DNA of 64,000 nt, from assembly GCA_902826615.1 (NCBI GenBank), contig CADEFN010000007.1, positions 195,167 to 259,166 on the forward strand, given 5' to 3'. The stretch comes from an uncultured Gemmatimonadota bacterium (GTDB taxonomy: Bacteria; Gemmatimonadota; Gemmatimonadetes; Gemmatimonadales; Gemmatimonadaceae). Of the stretch, positions 36,701 to 45,336 are shown one piece after another. Position numbers and translations under genes: made by a program. Numbering within the stretch: the first letter of the stretch is position 1; each line of letters opens with the position of its first letter. The notes below the pieces were generated by a model. The model worked only from the letters and a program-made list of their open reading frames with translations. It made no database searches and was not told where the DNA came from.

Positions 36701-38211
36701 GTCGAACGGAGCCCTTCGCGACGCGCCGCTTGCTGCCAGGCATTAGTTACTGGCGTCGTCGCGACCGCGCCTGTCGAGGCACCCCGGGTTCCCCGGTCAC
36801 GGCTCGCCAGCAGGGCACCGGCAGCCGCCGCCACGCGCATGATGTCTTCGGGGGCCCGCTGCCCGACCAGCTGTGGCAGCTTGCGCTCGAGCCACTGAAT
36901 TTCGATGTCACCGCGGCGAAAGTCCTCGTCCTCCATCATGCGCAAATGGAACTCACGCGACGACTCGATCCCGACGATGGTGAGTTCCTCCAGCGCCCGG
37001 TGCATGCGTGCAATCGCCTGGTCACGTGTATTCGCCCAGACAATGAGTTTTGCGAGCATGGGATCGTAGTGCAGACCCACGACACTCCCCGACTCCACGC
37101 CGCCATCCCATCGCACCCCCGGGCCGGTCGGCACATGCAGATACTCGATGCGACCCGTCGAGGGCAGGAACCCATTGGCGGGATCCTCACTCGTTATGCG
37201 ACACTCGATGGACCATCCGCGCGGTGTGAGATCGGCCGGAAACGGCAGTCGTTCGCCTGAGGCTACACGAATCTGCCACTGGACGATGTCGATCCCGGTG
37301 ACCAATTCCGTCACCGGGTGCTCCACCTGCAACCGGGTGTTCATCTCCAGGAAGTAGTAGTTCCCTTCCCGGTCGAGGAGAAACTCGCAGGTGCCGGCGT
37401 TGACATATCCTGCGGCGCGCGCGGCAGCCACGGCGGTGGCACCCATGCGTTTGCGCAACTCAGGCGATACCGCCACCGAGGGCGCCTCTTCGATCATCTT
37501 CTGGTGCCGACGCTGCACCGAACACTCCCGTTCCCCGAGCGACAGCACGGTTCCGTGCTGATCGGCCAGCACCTGGATCTCGACGTGACGCGGACCCACG
37601 ATGTACTTCTCGACATACACGGTGTCATCGCCAAAGGCGTTCTTCGCCTCGCGACGCGCGGCATCCAATGCCCCCGCCATCTCACCGGGCTCACGCACGA
37701 CGCGCATGCCCTTCCCGCCCCCGCCGGCCGCCGCCTTGAGCAACACCGGATACCCGAACCGCTGGGCGATCTCGAGTGCTTCGGCGGCGTCTTGCAATCC
37801 CTCGGTTGTTCCTGGGACTACGGGCACACCAGCCGCGATCGCCAGCTGACGCGCGGCGGTTTTGCTGCCGAGTGCGGCGATGGCTTCCGGTGGTGGACCG
37901 ACGAAGATGAGACCGGCGTCACGTACGGCGCGCGAAAACCACTCGCGCTCACTCAGAAAGCCATACCCGGGATGGATCGCCTCGGCGCCGACACGTTTGG
38001 CCACTTCGATGATGTGATCGCCCTTGAGATAACTCTCACTGGAAGGCGCCGGCCCGATGTTCACGGCCTCGTCGGCGGCACGCACATGCGGCGCCTGCGC
38101 GTCGGCGTCTGAGTAGACCGCCACGGTACGCACCCCCAGCTCACGGCACGCGCGAATGATGCGGAGGGCGATTTCGCCGCGATTGGCGATGAGGAGTTTG
38201 GAGATCATCAC
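36697..38211 (-). CDS. accC: biotin carboxylase subunit of acyl-CoA carboxylase
   Basis: ATP-grasp enzyme that carboxylates biotin. It is 504 aa, about 55 longer than E. coli AccC. It has KLLIANRGEIALRIIRA, AIHPGYGFLSER, the ATP loop LKAAAGGGGKGMRVV, ECSVQRRHQKMIEEAPS and NTRLQVEHPVTELV. After the core (ending near QLVGQR, residue 454) is a tail DIMRVAAAAGALLASRDRG and more, where fused proteins carry the BT linker. Since the carrier is a separate gene downstream, the complex is split. The start may be either of two adjacent ATGs. It overlaps the methyltransferase gene by 4 nt. Confidence 0.93.
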   Translation of the reverse strand: MMISKLLIANRGEIALRIIRACRELGVRTVAVYSDADAQAPHVRAADEAVNIGPAPSSESYLKGDHIIEVAKRVGAEAIHPGYGFLSEREWFSRAVRDAGLIFVGPPPEAIAALGSKTAARQLAIAAGVPVVPGTTEGLQDAAEALEIAQRFGYPVLLKAAAGGGGKGMRVVREPGEMAGALDAARREAKNAFGDDTVYVEKYIVGPRHVEIQVLADQHGTVLSLGERECSVQRRHQKMIEEAPSVAVSPELRKRMGATAVAAARAAGYVNAGTCEFLLDREGNYYFLEMNTRLQVEHPVTELVTGIDIVQWQIRVASGERLPFPADLTPRGWSIECRITSEDPANGFLPSTGRIEYLHVPTGPGVRWDGGVESGSVVGLHYDPMLAKLIVWANTRDQAIARMHRALEELTIVGIESSREFHLRMMEDEDFRRGDIEIQWLERKLPQLVGQRAPEDIMRVAAAAGALLASRDRGTRGASTGAVATTPVTNAWQQAARREGLRST

Positions 38212-38222
38212 AGCGGAGGGAC

Positions 38223-38276
38223 GGGAAGCACGAGTAGCACGGGAAGCACGAGTAGCACGGGAAGCACGAGTAGCAC
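38223..38276 (+). repeat. three exact 18-bp tandem repeats (six 9-bp units)
   Basis: GGGAAGCACGAGTAGCAC is repeated exactly three times. Each unit is two related 9-mers (GGGAAGCAC, GAGTAGCAC). It lies just upstream of accC on the transcribed strand. A related array in inverted orientation begins 43 bp away at 38320. Confidence 0.95.
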
Positions 38277-38319
38277 GGGGCCAGCCGAGAACTCACAGGT
38301 TTGCCAAATCGCGGCGGTC

Positions 38320-38364
38320 GTGCCTCTCGTGCTTCTCGTGCTTCTCGTGCCTCCCGTGCTTCCC
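38320..38364 (-). repeat. five 9-bp tandem units, inverted to the 38223 array
   Basis: Read on the minus strand the 45 bp are GGGAAGCAC, GGGAGGCAC, GAGAAGCAC, GAGAAGCAC, GAGAGGCAC. The array touches the pccB stop codon. Together with 38223-38276 it can form a long imperfect hairpin in the pccB-accC transcript. Confidence 0.95.
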
Positions 38365-39915
38365 TCAGAGTGGCAGATTGCCATGTTTCTTGGGCGGATT
38401 GCGATCGCGTTTGCCTTGCAGCGTGTCCAGTGCATCGATGAGCCGGGGGCGGGTGTCACGCGGATCGATGATGTCGTCGACGTAACCGCGTGAGGCGGCG
38501 ACATACGGATTGGCAAACTTCTCGGTGTATTCCGCCACCCGTTCATCCATCGCCTTGGCCGGGTCCGGTGACTCAGCGATTTCCTTGCGGAAGAGGATTT
38601 CGACAGCGCCCTTGGGTCCCATGACCGCAATTTCCGCGGAGGGCCATGCCACGTTGAAGTCGCCCCGGATATGCTTGGAGCTCATGACGTCGTACGCACC
38701 CCCGTATGCCTTGCGGGTGATGACGGTGAGCTTGGGGACGGTGGCCTCGCAATAGGCATAGAGCAGTTTGGCCCCGTGCCGGATGATGCCTCCATGCTCC
38801 TGCCCCACACCGGGGAGGAAACCCGGCACGTCCTCGAAGGTCACCAGCGGAATGTTGAAGGCGTCGCAAAAGCGGACGAACCGCGCGGCCTTGACCGATG
38901 CGTTGATATCCAGAACACCAGCGAGAACGGCAGGCTGGTTGGCCACGATGCCCACGCTGTAGCCGCCGAGGTGCGCAAATCCGCAGAGGATGTTGCCGGC
39001 ATAATCCTTGTGGACCTCGTAGAACTCACCGTCGTCGACGACCCGCGCGATGACCTCGTGCATGTCGTACGGCTTGCTGGCATGCTCGGGCACCACGTCC
39101 AGGAGCGACTCATCCCGGCGATCGCGGGGGTCGGTGCCCGGCCCCCGTGGCGGCTCGCCAAGATTGTTCTGGGGGATATAGCGGAACAACTCGCGAATGG
39201 CCTGCAGACTCTGCAACTCGGAGTCATGCGCGAAGTGCGCCACCCCTGAGGTCGCGGCGTGGGTGTCGGCACCGCCGAGACGCTCCATCGTAACGTCTTC
39301 GTGCGTGACCGTCTTCACCACGTTAGGTCCGGTGACAAACATGTACGACGAGCCACGGACCATGTAAACCAGGTCGGTGATGGCCGGCGAGTATACCGCG
39401 CCGCCAGCACATGGGCCGAGGATAGCCGAAATCTGGGGGATCACACCGGAAGCGAGTGTGTTGCGCAGGAAGATCTCGGCATACCCTCCAAGCGAGACCA
39501 CTCCTTCCTGGATTCTCGCCCCGCCTGAGTCATTGAGACCGATGACCGGAGCCCCGTTACGCACCGCCAGGTCCATGACCTTGCAGATCTTCTCCGCAAA
39601 GGCCTCGGAGAGCGACCCACCAAAAACGGTGAAGTCCTGCGAGAAGACATAGACCAGCCGGCCATCGATCCGGCCGTGCCCGGTGACCACGCCGTCGCCA
39701 TACACCTTCTGGCCTTCCAGCCCGAAGTCGGTTGAGCGGTGGGTCACGAAGCGGTCGTATTCCACGAACGACCCCTCGTCCAGGAGGACGTCGAGTCGTT
39801 CCCGGGCCGAGAGCTTGCCCTTGTCATGCTGGGCCTTGATGCGAGCGGCGCCGCCCCCCTCTTCCGACTGGGCGCGGCGCGCTTCGAGCAGATCGAGTTT
39901 TTCGCGAAGCGTCAT
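38365..39915 (-). CDS. acyl-CoA carboxylase carboxyltransferase subunit (propionyl-CoA type)
   Basis: Transfers CO2 from carboxybiotin to an acyl-CoA. The 516-aa protein starts at ATG 39915 with [14 protein letters not shown], the family start. The N-terminal crotonase-like domain has [56 protein letters not shown] and [17 protein letters not shown]. The C-terminal domain has [20 protein letters not shown] and [17 protein letters not shown]. This resembles PccB of propionyl-CoA carboxylase. An acetyl-CoA or broad specificity is possible. It is separated from accC by 153 nt of repeats and is divergent from sthA. Confidence 0.93.
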   Translation of the reverse strand: MTLREKLDLLEARRAQSEEGGGAARIKAQHDKGKLSARERLDVLLDEGSFVEYDRFVTHRSTDFGLEGQKVYGDGVVTGHGRIDGRLVYVFSQDFTVFGGSLSEAFAEKICKVMDLAVRNGAPVIGLNDSGGARIQEGVVSLGGYAEIFLRNTLASGVIPQISAILGPCAGGAVYSPAITDLVYMVRGSSYMFVTGPNVVKTVTHEDVTMERLGGADTHAATSGVAHFAHDSELQSLQAIRELFRYIPQNNLGEPPRGPGTDPRDRRDESLLDVVPEHASKPYDMHEVIARVVDDGEFYEVHKDYAGNILCGFAHLGGYSVGIVANQPAVLAGVLDINASVKAARFVRFCDAFNIPLVTFEDVPGFLPGVGQEHGGIIRHGAKLLYAYCEATVPKLTVITRKAYGGAYDVMSSKHIRGDFNVAWPSAEIAVMGPKGAVEILFRKEIAESPDPAKAMDERVAEYTEKFANPYVAASRGYVDDIIDPRDTRPRLIDALDTLQGKRDRNPPKKHGNLPL

Positions 39916-40015
39916 GGGCGGGAAAGGTAGTCCCGGGATCCTCCCACCGGAGCCCCAGGTCCAGTTCCGACCCGTTTCGGCCGATCCTTGCATGGATAGG
40001 AGAAACATTCAGTCC

Positions 40016-41407
40016 ATGGCTGACGAAGCATACGACCTGGTCGTGATCGGATCCGGCCCTGCGGGCCAGCGTGGCGCTATTGCAGCCGCCAAGCTGGGCA
40101 AACGTGTGGCAATCGTCGACCAGCGCGCACTCGTAGGTGGGGTGTGCCTTCATACGGGCACCATTCCCAGCAAGACGCTGCGTGAAGCCATTCTCTATCT
40201 GAGCGGTTTCCGTCAGCGCGCATTCTACGGGCGCGACTACTCCCTCAAGGACGACCTGTCGATTTCGGACCTGACGTCGCGGGTGCAGATCGTCCTGGCG
40301 CGCGAACTGGAGGTGATCCGGGCGCAGCTCAAGCGCAACAACGTCACGCTGCTCTGCGGGAAGGCCACGTTAGGCGACAGTCATCATGTCGTGGTGACCT
40401 CGGACGAGGGAGGCAGCACCCGGGTCTGCGCCCGTCATATCCTGATTGCCTGCGGCACCCGCCCGGCACGCACGCCGTCCATTCCGTTCGACGGAGAGCG
40501 CTACCTCGATTCCGACCAGATTCTCCAGCTGCGTGAACTCCCGCGCGAGATGATCGTCGTGGGGGCCGGCGTGATCGGGCTCGAATACGCCTCGATGTTC
40601 TCGGCCCTCGGGGTCCGCGTCACCGTAGTGGACGCGCGGGAGCAGCTGCTCGATTTCGCCGACCGTGAGCTGGTCGAAATGTTGTGCCACGTGATGCGGC
40701 AGCAGAACGCACTCTTCCGGCTTGGCGACGGGATCCAGGAGGTGTCGCTCGACGCACGTGGGCGCATCGTCGCCCGGCTGACGAGCCAGCGCGTGGTGCG
40801 CGGCGATGTGCTGCTGTACAGCGCAGGAAGGCAGACCAACGCCGACCTGCTCGACCTTGGTGCAGCCGGACTGAGCGCCGACAATCGTGGCCGCATCGCG
40901 GTGAATGCGAACTTTCAGACCGACGTTCCCAGCATTTACGCGGCGGGTGATGTCATCGGCTTTCCGGCACTCGCTGCGACATCGTCAGAGCAAGGCCGGC
41001 TGGCCGCCTGTCACATGTTTGGAGTACCGGCAGCTGCGGCGCCAAACGACCTCCTGCCCTACGGGATCTATACCATTCCCGAGATGTCGATGGTGGGTGC
41101 GACCGAGCAAACGCTGCAGGCAGAACAGGTGCCGTACGACATAGGCATGGCCCGCTTTGGCGAACTCGCCCGCGCCCAGATGATGGGAGTGGATTCGGGT
41201 TTGCTGAAGGTCCTCTTTCACCGGGAAACACACCGGATTCTGGGCGTGCACACCATTGGCGATTCGGCCACGGAGCTCATTCACATCGGCCAGACAGCAA
41301 TGGCGTTAGGCGGCACCATCCAGTATTTTCGGGATGCCGTGTTCAACTACCCCACCTTGGCCGAGGCGTACAAGGTGGCTGGGCTCGACGGGACGAATCG
41401 TTTGTAG
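40016..41407 (+). CDS. sthA: soluble pyridine nucleotide transhydrogenase
   Basis: FAD flavoprotein that exchanges reducing equivalents between NADPH and NAD. It is 463 aa from ATG 40016; an in-frame ATG at 39992 is the alternative. The FAD motif is YDLVVIGSGPAGQRGA. The active-site region CLHTGTIPSKTLREA keeps the first cysteine but has Thr where dihydrolipoamide dehydrogenase has the second disulfide cysteine, and this GTIPSK form is the SthA hallmark. The NAD motif is IVVGAGVIGLEYASM and the second FAD motif is IYAAGDVIGFPALA. It is divergent from the carboxylase genes. AGGAGA lies 12 nt before the start. Confidence 0.93.
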   Translation: MADEAYDLVVIGSGPAGQRGAIAAAKLGKRVAIVDQRALVGGVCLHTGTIPSKTLREAILYLSGFRQRAFYGRDYSLKDDLSISDLTSRVQIVLARELEVIRAQLKRNNVTLLCGKATLGDSHHVVVTSDEGGSTRVCARHILIACGTRPARTPSIPFDGERYLDSDQILQLRELPREMIVVGAGVIGLEYASMFSALGVRVTVVDAREQLLDFADRELVEMLCHVMRQQNALFRLGDGIQEVSLDARGRIVARLTSQRVVRGDVLLYSAGRQTNADLLDLGAAGLSADNRGRIAVNANFQTDVPSIYAAGDVIGFPALAATSSEQGRLAACHMFGVPAAAAPNDLLPYGIYTIPEMSMVGATEQTLQAEQVPYDIGMARFGELARAQMMGVDSGLLKVLFHRETHRILGVHTIGDSATELIHIGQTAMALGGTIQYFRDAVFNYPTLAEAYKVAGLDGTNRL

Positions 41408-41528
41408 TCCCCAATCCGGCCGGGGGGGCCCCCAAGTCAGGTTGGCCGATGAGCTCACGGGGGGAGACGAAGGGGTGGGGTAAAGCGTCCTTTCATCGAT
41501 ACTCGTACCATTTACCGCACGGCAAAAC

Positions 41529-42665
41529 ATGCGCACCGCCCAGCAACGCTGGACCCAGGAGTCCGGCTGGATCCAGTCACCCGAATCGACACTACCCAAC
41601 GCCCAGCTGGTGCTGGTTTTTGGCAGCCGCGCCGCACTGGGATGCCCCGACTGGCGCGCCGCAGTGCACGAGCAGTATCCGGCCGCGCGGATCATCGGAT
41701 GCAGCACCGCTGGCGAGATTCTGGGCGAGCAGGTCTTCGATGACTCGATCACCTGCACCGCGCTCGAGTTCAGCAAGACGACGTTGCGCATCGAAACCGC
41801 CAGCGTCGCCGATAGCACGGAATCCCATTCCGCCGGCGCCGTACTGGCTGGGCGCCTTCGAGATCCGGGCCTTCGACACGTGGTGGTGTTGAGCGACGGG
41901 CTCAATGTGAACGGCAGCGCGCTGGTGTCGGGGCTGGCCGAAAATCTCCCACCTGATGTGGGAGTCACGGGGGGGCTGTCAGGCGACGGAGACCGGTTTG
42001 AGGAAACACTCCTGCTCGTCGACGACCACCTCTCGTCACGCGCCGTCGTGGCCGTGGGCTTCTATGGCGATGCCCTGGTGGTGGGTTGCGCATCCCTTGG
42101 GGGGTGGGATCCCTTCGGTCCCGAACGCGTCATTACCCGCTCGCACGACAACGTTTTGCATGAGCTGGACGGCAAGTCGGCGCTGGCCCTCTATTCGAGC
42201 TATCTCGGCGAACATGCGGCAGGTCTCCCGGCCACCGCCCTGCTCTTTCCTCTCAGCGTTCGGACAAACACCACGGCTCGGCCCGTCGTGCGTACCGTGC
42301 TGGCCGTGGACGCAGACGCAGGCACGATGACTTTTGCCGGCGACGTCCCGCAGGGCGCCTATGCACAGCTCATGCGCGCCAACTTTGACCGCCTCATCGA
42401 CGGAGCCGCTGGAGCCGCGCGCAGTAGCTATGGACCCCTGGGTACGCTGAAGCCAGAGTTTGCGCTGCTCATCAGTTGTGTGGGGCGAAAACTCGTGCTC
42501 GGGCAGCGGATCGAAGAAGAGGTGGAGAGTGTGCGTGAGGTGCTCGGCCCCGGCGCGGCGCTGGCTGGCTTCTACTCCTACGGCGAGATCTCCCCGTTCA
42601 CACCCACGGCCCGGTGCGAGTTGCACAACCAGACCATGACGATCACCACGTTCGCCGAGCGCTGA
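41529..42665 (+). CDS. FIST-domain sensory protein
   Basis: 378 aa with FIST_N (about 25-215) and FIST_C (about 220-365). Recognisable features are RIIGCSTAGEI, the DVGVTGGLSGDG loop and the C-terminal GFYSYGEISPF ... LHNQTMTITTF ending. FIST domains are predicted to bind small ligands, possibly amino acids, and usually sit next to signalling proteins. No signal peptide or membrane helix is seen, so it is cytosolic. Its TGA stop overlaps the ATG of the next gene (TGATG), a direct coupling to the histidine kinase. The 121-nt gap upstream has a GGGGGCCCCC palindrome at about 41423-41432 and no clear promoter. Confidence 0.92.
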   Translation: MRTAQQRWTQESGWIQSPESTLPNAQLVLVFGSRAALGCPDWRAAVHEQYPAARIIGCSTAGEILGEQVFDDSITCTALEFSKTTLRIETASVADSTESHSAGAVLAGRLRDPGLRHVVVLSDGLNVNGSALVSGLAENLPPDVGVTGGLSGDGDRFEETLLLVDDHLSSRAVVAVGFYGDALVVGCASLGGWDPFGPERVITRSHDNVLHELDGKSALALYSSYLGEHAAGLPATALLFPLSVRTNTTARPVVRTVLAVDADAGTMTFAGDVPQGAYAQLMRANFDRLIDGAAGAARSSYGPLGTLKPEFALLISCVGRKLVLGQRIEEEVESVREVLGPGAALAGFYSYGEISPFTPTARCELHNQTMTITTFAER

Positions 42666-45262
42666 TGCACTCCCTGCTCGCGCGTCAGCTCAAGAAGGCA
42701 GGCGTCACCGACCTGGAGAACCTCCCGGCCTACGCACGGCAGATGGTCCAGGCCGTAAACGCGGCATACGCGCAGTACGACGACGATCGCGTCATGATGG
42801 AGCGCTCGCTGGAACTCTCGTCGCGCGAGCTGATCCAGGCCAACGCAGATCTTCGTGCGCTGCTGCAATCGCTGCCCGACCTCTTTCTCCGGCTCGACGT
42901 GGACGGAGTCATCACCGATTGCCGGGGACCGGACGCGGCGGAGTTTCTGGCCGTCTCCGATGTAGTGATCGGCAAGGCGCTGGCTGCCCTGCTATCGCCC
43001 GACGCTGCCGAGGTGTTGCGGACGGCGATCGCGCAGGTGCGCGAGTCGCGTCAGCGGGTTTCGGTGGAATACGAGGAGCAACTGAATGGCGCACGGCAAC
43101 ACTTCGAGGCGCGACTGACTCCGGTGTTCGAGGATCAGGTCATCCTCATCATTCGAAACATCTCGGCAGTCAAACGGTTCGAAGATGCGATTCTCGCCGA
43201 GAGAGCGTTTCTGCGGCTGGTCATCGATCTCAACCCGAACTTTGTCTTTGCGAAGGACCGCGATGGCCGCTTCACGCTGGCCAACCGCGCCGTCGCCGAA
43301 GCATATGGCACCACGGTCGAAGGATTGCTCGGCAAGCGAGACGCTGACTTCAATCCCGACGCGGCCGAGGTAGCACACTTCCTTGCCGATGACCGTCGCG
43401 TGATGGACACGCTGGCGGACAAGTTCGTCCCCGAGGAAGTCATCACTGATGCGTCTGGCCGCACACGCTGGCTGCAGACCGTCAAGCGACCCATCGTTGA
43501 CGCCGACGGGCTGTCGCGCCAGGTGCTCGGTGTGGCGTCGGACATCACGCTGCGCAAAGCAGCGCAGGAGGCACTCGAGCGACGCAACGCGCAGACCATC
43601 CGGCAACAAGCCGCGCTGCAGGAACTCGCCAATCTGGGAGGGACGGACCCGACCACCGGCATGGGCCGCGCCTGTCGCATCGCGGCCGAGACACTCGGCG
43701 TCGCGCGTGCGAGCATCTGGTACCTCGACGAGAGCGGCTTGGAGATCCGGTGCGCCATGCTGCATGAGCGCGGCACACTGCAACGGGATCCCGGGATCGT
43801 ACTTCGGCGCGCGGACTATCCTCGCTACTTCGCCGCGCTCGACGAACCAAACACCATCGCCGCAGACGATGCGTGCATGGACCCGCGCACCTCGGAGTTT
43901 GCCGACGGCTACCTCCGGCCACTTGGCATCACCGCCATGCTCGATTGCGCCATTCGCGTCGAAGGGTCGTCCGTTGGTGTGTTGTGCCTCGAACACATCG
44001 GCTCCCCGCGCACATGGGCGCTCGAGGAGCAGGAATTCGCGCAAGCCCTGGCCAGCTTCGTCGCGCTGTCGCGCTCCACGGAGCAACGCAAGGCGCTGGA
44101 AGAACAGCTGCGGCACTCGCAGAAGATGGAAGCCGTGGGCGTGCTCGCAGGGGGCATCGCCCACGATTTCAACAACCTGCTGACCGCCATTCTCGGGTTC
44201 TCCGAGCTGATCCTCCTGCAGCCCGAGGTCGACGAGAACACCCGCGGTCAGGTGACCGAGATTGTGCGTGCCGGACAGCGCGCCAGCGAACTCACCAGTC
44301 AGCTGCTTGCCTTCGGGCGCAAGCAGGTGCGCAATGCTCGCGTAGTGGGGCTGAACGCCCTGGTGACCAATGTGAGCCGCATGTTCACGCGGTTGCTGGG
44401 CGAACACCTGGAATTTCGCGCGGTGCCGGCGGAGACCGAGGTGTTTGTGCATGCCGATCCGCACCAGCTGGAGCAGGTGCTGCTCAACCTCGTCGTGAAT
44501 GCCCGCGACGCGATGAAGGCCAGCCCCGGGGTGATCACGGTGCGTGTCAGCACCCATGAGGTCACATCATCGTTAGGTGACGGCGCCATGGCCGCGGGGT
44601 CGTATGGGCTGGTCTCCGTAGAGGACACCGGCGCCGGTATTCCATCGCACCTCCTTCCCCGCGTGTTCGAACCCTTCTTCACCACCAAACCCGTGGGAGA
44701 GGGTACCGGTCTCGGGCTCGCGATGGTGTACGGCATCGTGCAGCAGAATCAGGGGCACGTGGAGTTGCAGAGTGTGGTGGGCCAGGGTACGGTGGCGCGT
44801 GTACTCCTGCCCCGCGTCGCGCCCCAGGAGTCGGCACCGACACTGGCCACGCCCGATGGACTGGTCTCTGGTGGCTCCGAGACGGTGCTGCTCGTCGAAG
44901 ATGAGGCGATTGTGCGTCTGCTGGCGGTGCAACTGCTGCAGCGGCTTGGGTACAGCACCGTGGTGGCTGCCCGCCCCAGCGAAGCACTGGAGATTGCGCG
45001 CAATCCGGCCCAGCAGATTGACCTCCTGGTGACCGACCTCGTGATGCCGGAGATGAACGGGCGTGAGCTTTATCGTGCGATTGCGACCCAGCGGCCCGGG
45101 CTCCGGGTGCTGTACATGTCGGGCTACGCGCCAACCGGTGTGTTAACAACCGAGGAGTTGCAGCCAGGCGCGCGGTTCCTCCCCAAGCCGTTCACCATGA
45201 AGCAGCTGGCCGACTCGGTCCGGGCGGTCATCGGAGACAGCGTCGAGATGGCGCAAGGCTGA
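42665..45262 (+). CDS. hybrid sensor histidine kinase (PAS-PAS-GAF-HisKA-HATPase-REC)
   Basis: 865 aa from the ATG overlapping the FIST stop. Order: an N-terminal helical segment (1-65: [36 protein letters not shown]) seen in FIST-linked kinases, PAS 1 (about 66-170), PAS 2 (about 180-300, ending [13 protein letters not shown]), GAF (about 314-470), HisKA with H500 in [11 protein letters not shown], HATPase with N612, D654-T-G and [11 protein letters not shown], then a receiver domain with acceptor D791 in [13 protein letters not shown] and K841. No membrane helix is visible, so input is cytosolic, probably through the FIST partner. No DNA-binding output is adjacent. Confidence 0.95.
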   Translation: MHSLLARQLKKAGVTDLENLPAYARQMVQAVNAAYAQYDDDRVMMERSLELSSRELIQANADLRALLQSLPDLFLRLDVDGVITDCRGPDAAEFLAVSDVVIGKALAALLSPDAAEVLRTAIAQVRESRQRVSVEYEEQLNGARQHFEARLTPVFEDQVILIIRNISAVKRFEDAILAERAFLRLVIDLNPNFVFAKDRDGRFTLANRAVAEAYGTTVEGLLGKRDADFNPDAAEVAHFLADDRRVMDTLADKFVPEEVITDASGRTRWLQTVKRPIVDADGLSRQVLGVASDITLRKAAQEALERRNAQTIRQQAALQELANLGGTDPTTGMGRACRIAAETLGVARASIWYLDESGLEIRCAMLHERGTLQRDPGIVLRRADYPRYFAALDEPNTIAADDACMDPRTSEFADGYLRPLGITAMLDCAIRVEGSSVGVLCLEHIGSPRTWALEEQEFAQALASFVALSRSTEQRKALEEQLRHSQKMEAVGVLAGGIAHDFNNLLTAILGFSELILLQPEVDENTRGQVTEIVRAGQRASELTSQLLAFGRKQVRNARVVGLNALVTNVSRMFTRLLGEHLEFRAVPAETEVFVHADPHQLEQVLLNLVVNARDAMKASPGVITVRVSTHEVTSSLGDGAMAAGSYGLVSVEDTGAGIPSHLLPRVFEPFFTTKPVGEGTGLGLAMVYGIVQQNQGHVELQSVVGQGTVARVLLPRVAPQESAPTLATPDGLVSGGSETVLLVEDEAIVRLLAVQLLQRLGYSTVVAARPSEALEIARNPAQQIDLLVTDLVMPEMNGRELYRAIATQRPGLRVLYMSGYAPTGVLTTEELQPGARFLPKPFTMKQLADSVRAVIGDSVEMAQG

Positions 45263-45278
45263 CCCGTCACACCCAGGC

Positions 45279-45320
45279 AAACAGAAAGCGCGAGACCGTG
45301 AGGCCTCGCGCTTCTGTTTT
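45279..45320. terminator. bidirectional intrinsic terminator
   Basis: AAACAGAAaGCGCGAG pairs with CTCGCGCTTCTGTTTT with one bulged A and a 10-nt loop. T-rich tracts follow on both strands (TTCTGTTTT on plus, TTTCTGTTT on minus). It lies between the convergent histidine kinase and rpsA genes. Confidence 0.9.
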
Positions 45321-45336
45321 CCACCACGTCTCCGGA

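Noticed and set aside
38212-38364. CRISPR-like array
   Set aside because: The repeat units are 9 or 18 bp, directly adjacent with no unique spacers, and no cas gene is near.
41423-41432. GGGGGCCCCC palindrome after sthA as a terminator
   Set aside because: It has no loop and no T-run, so it is only low-complexity GC sequence.
42992-44557. 521-codon minus-strand frame inside the histidine kinase gene
   Set aside because: It is antisense to PAS/GAF/HisKA domains with intact catalytic residues and has no recognisable content.
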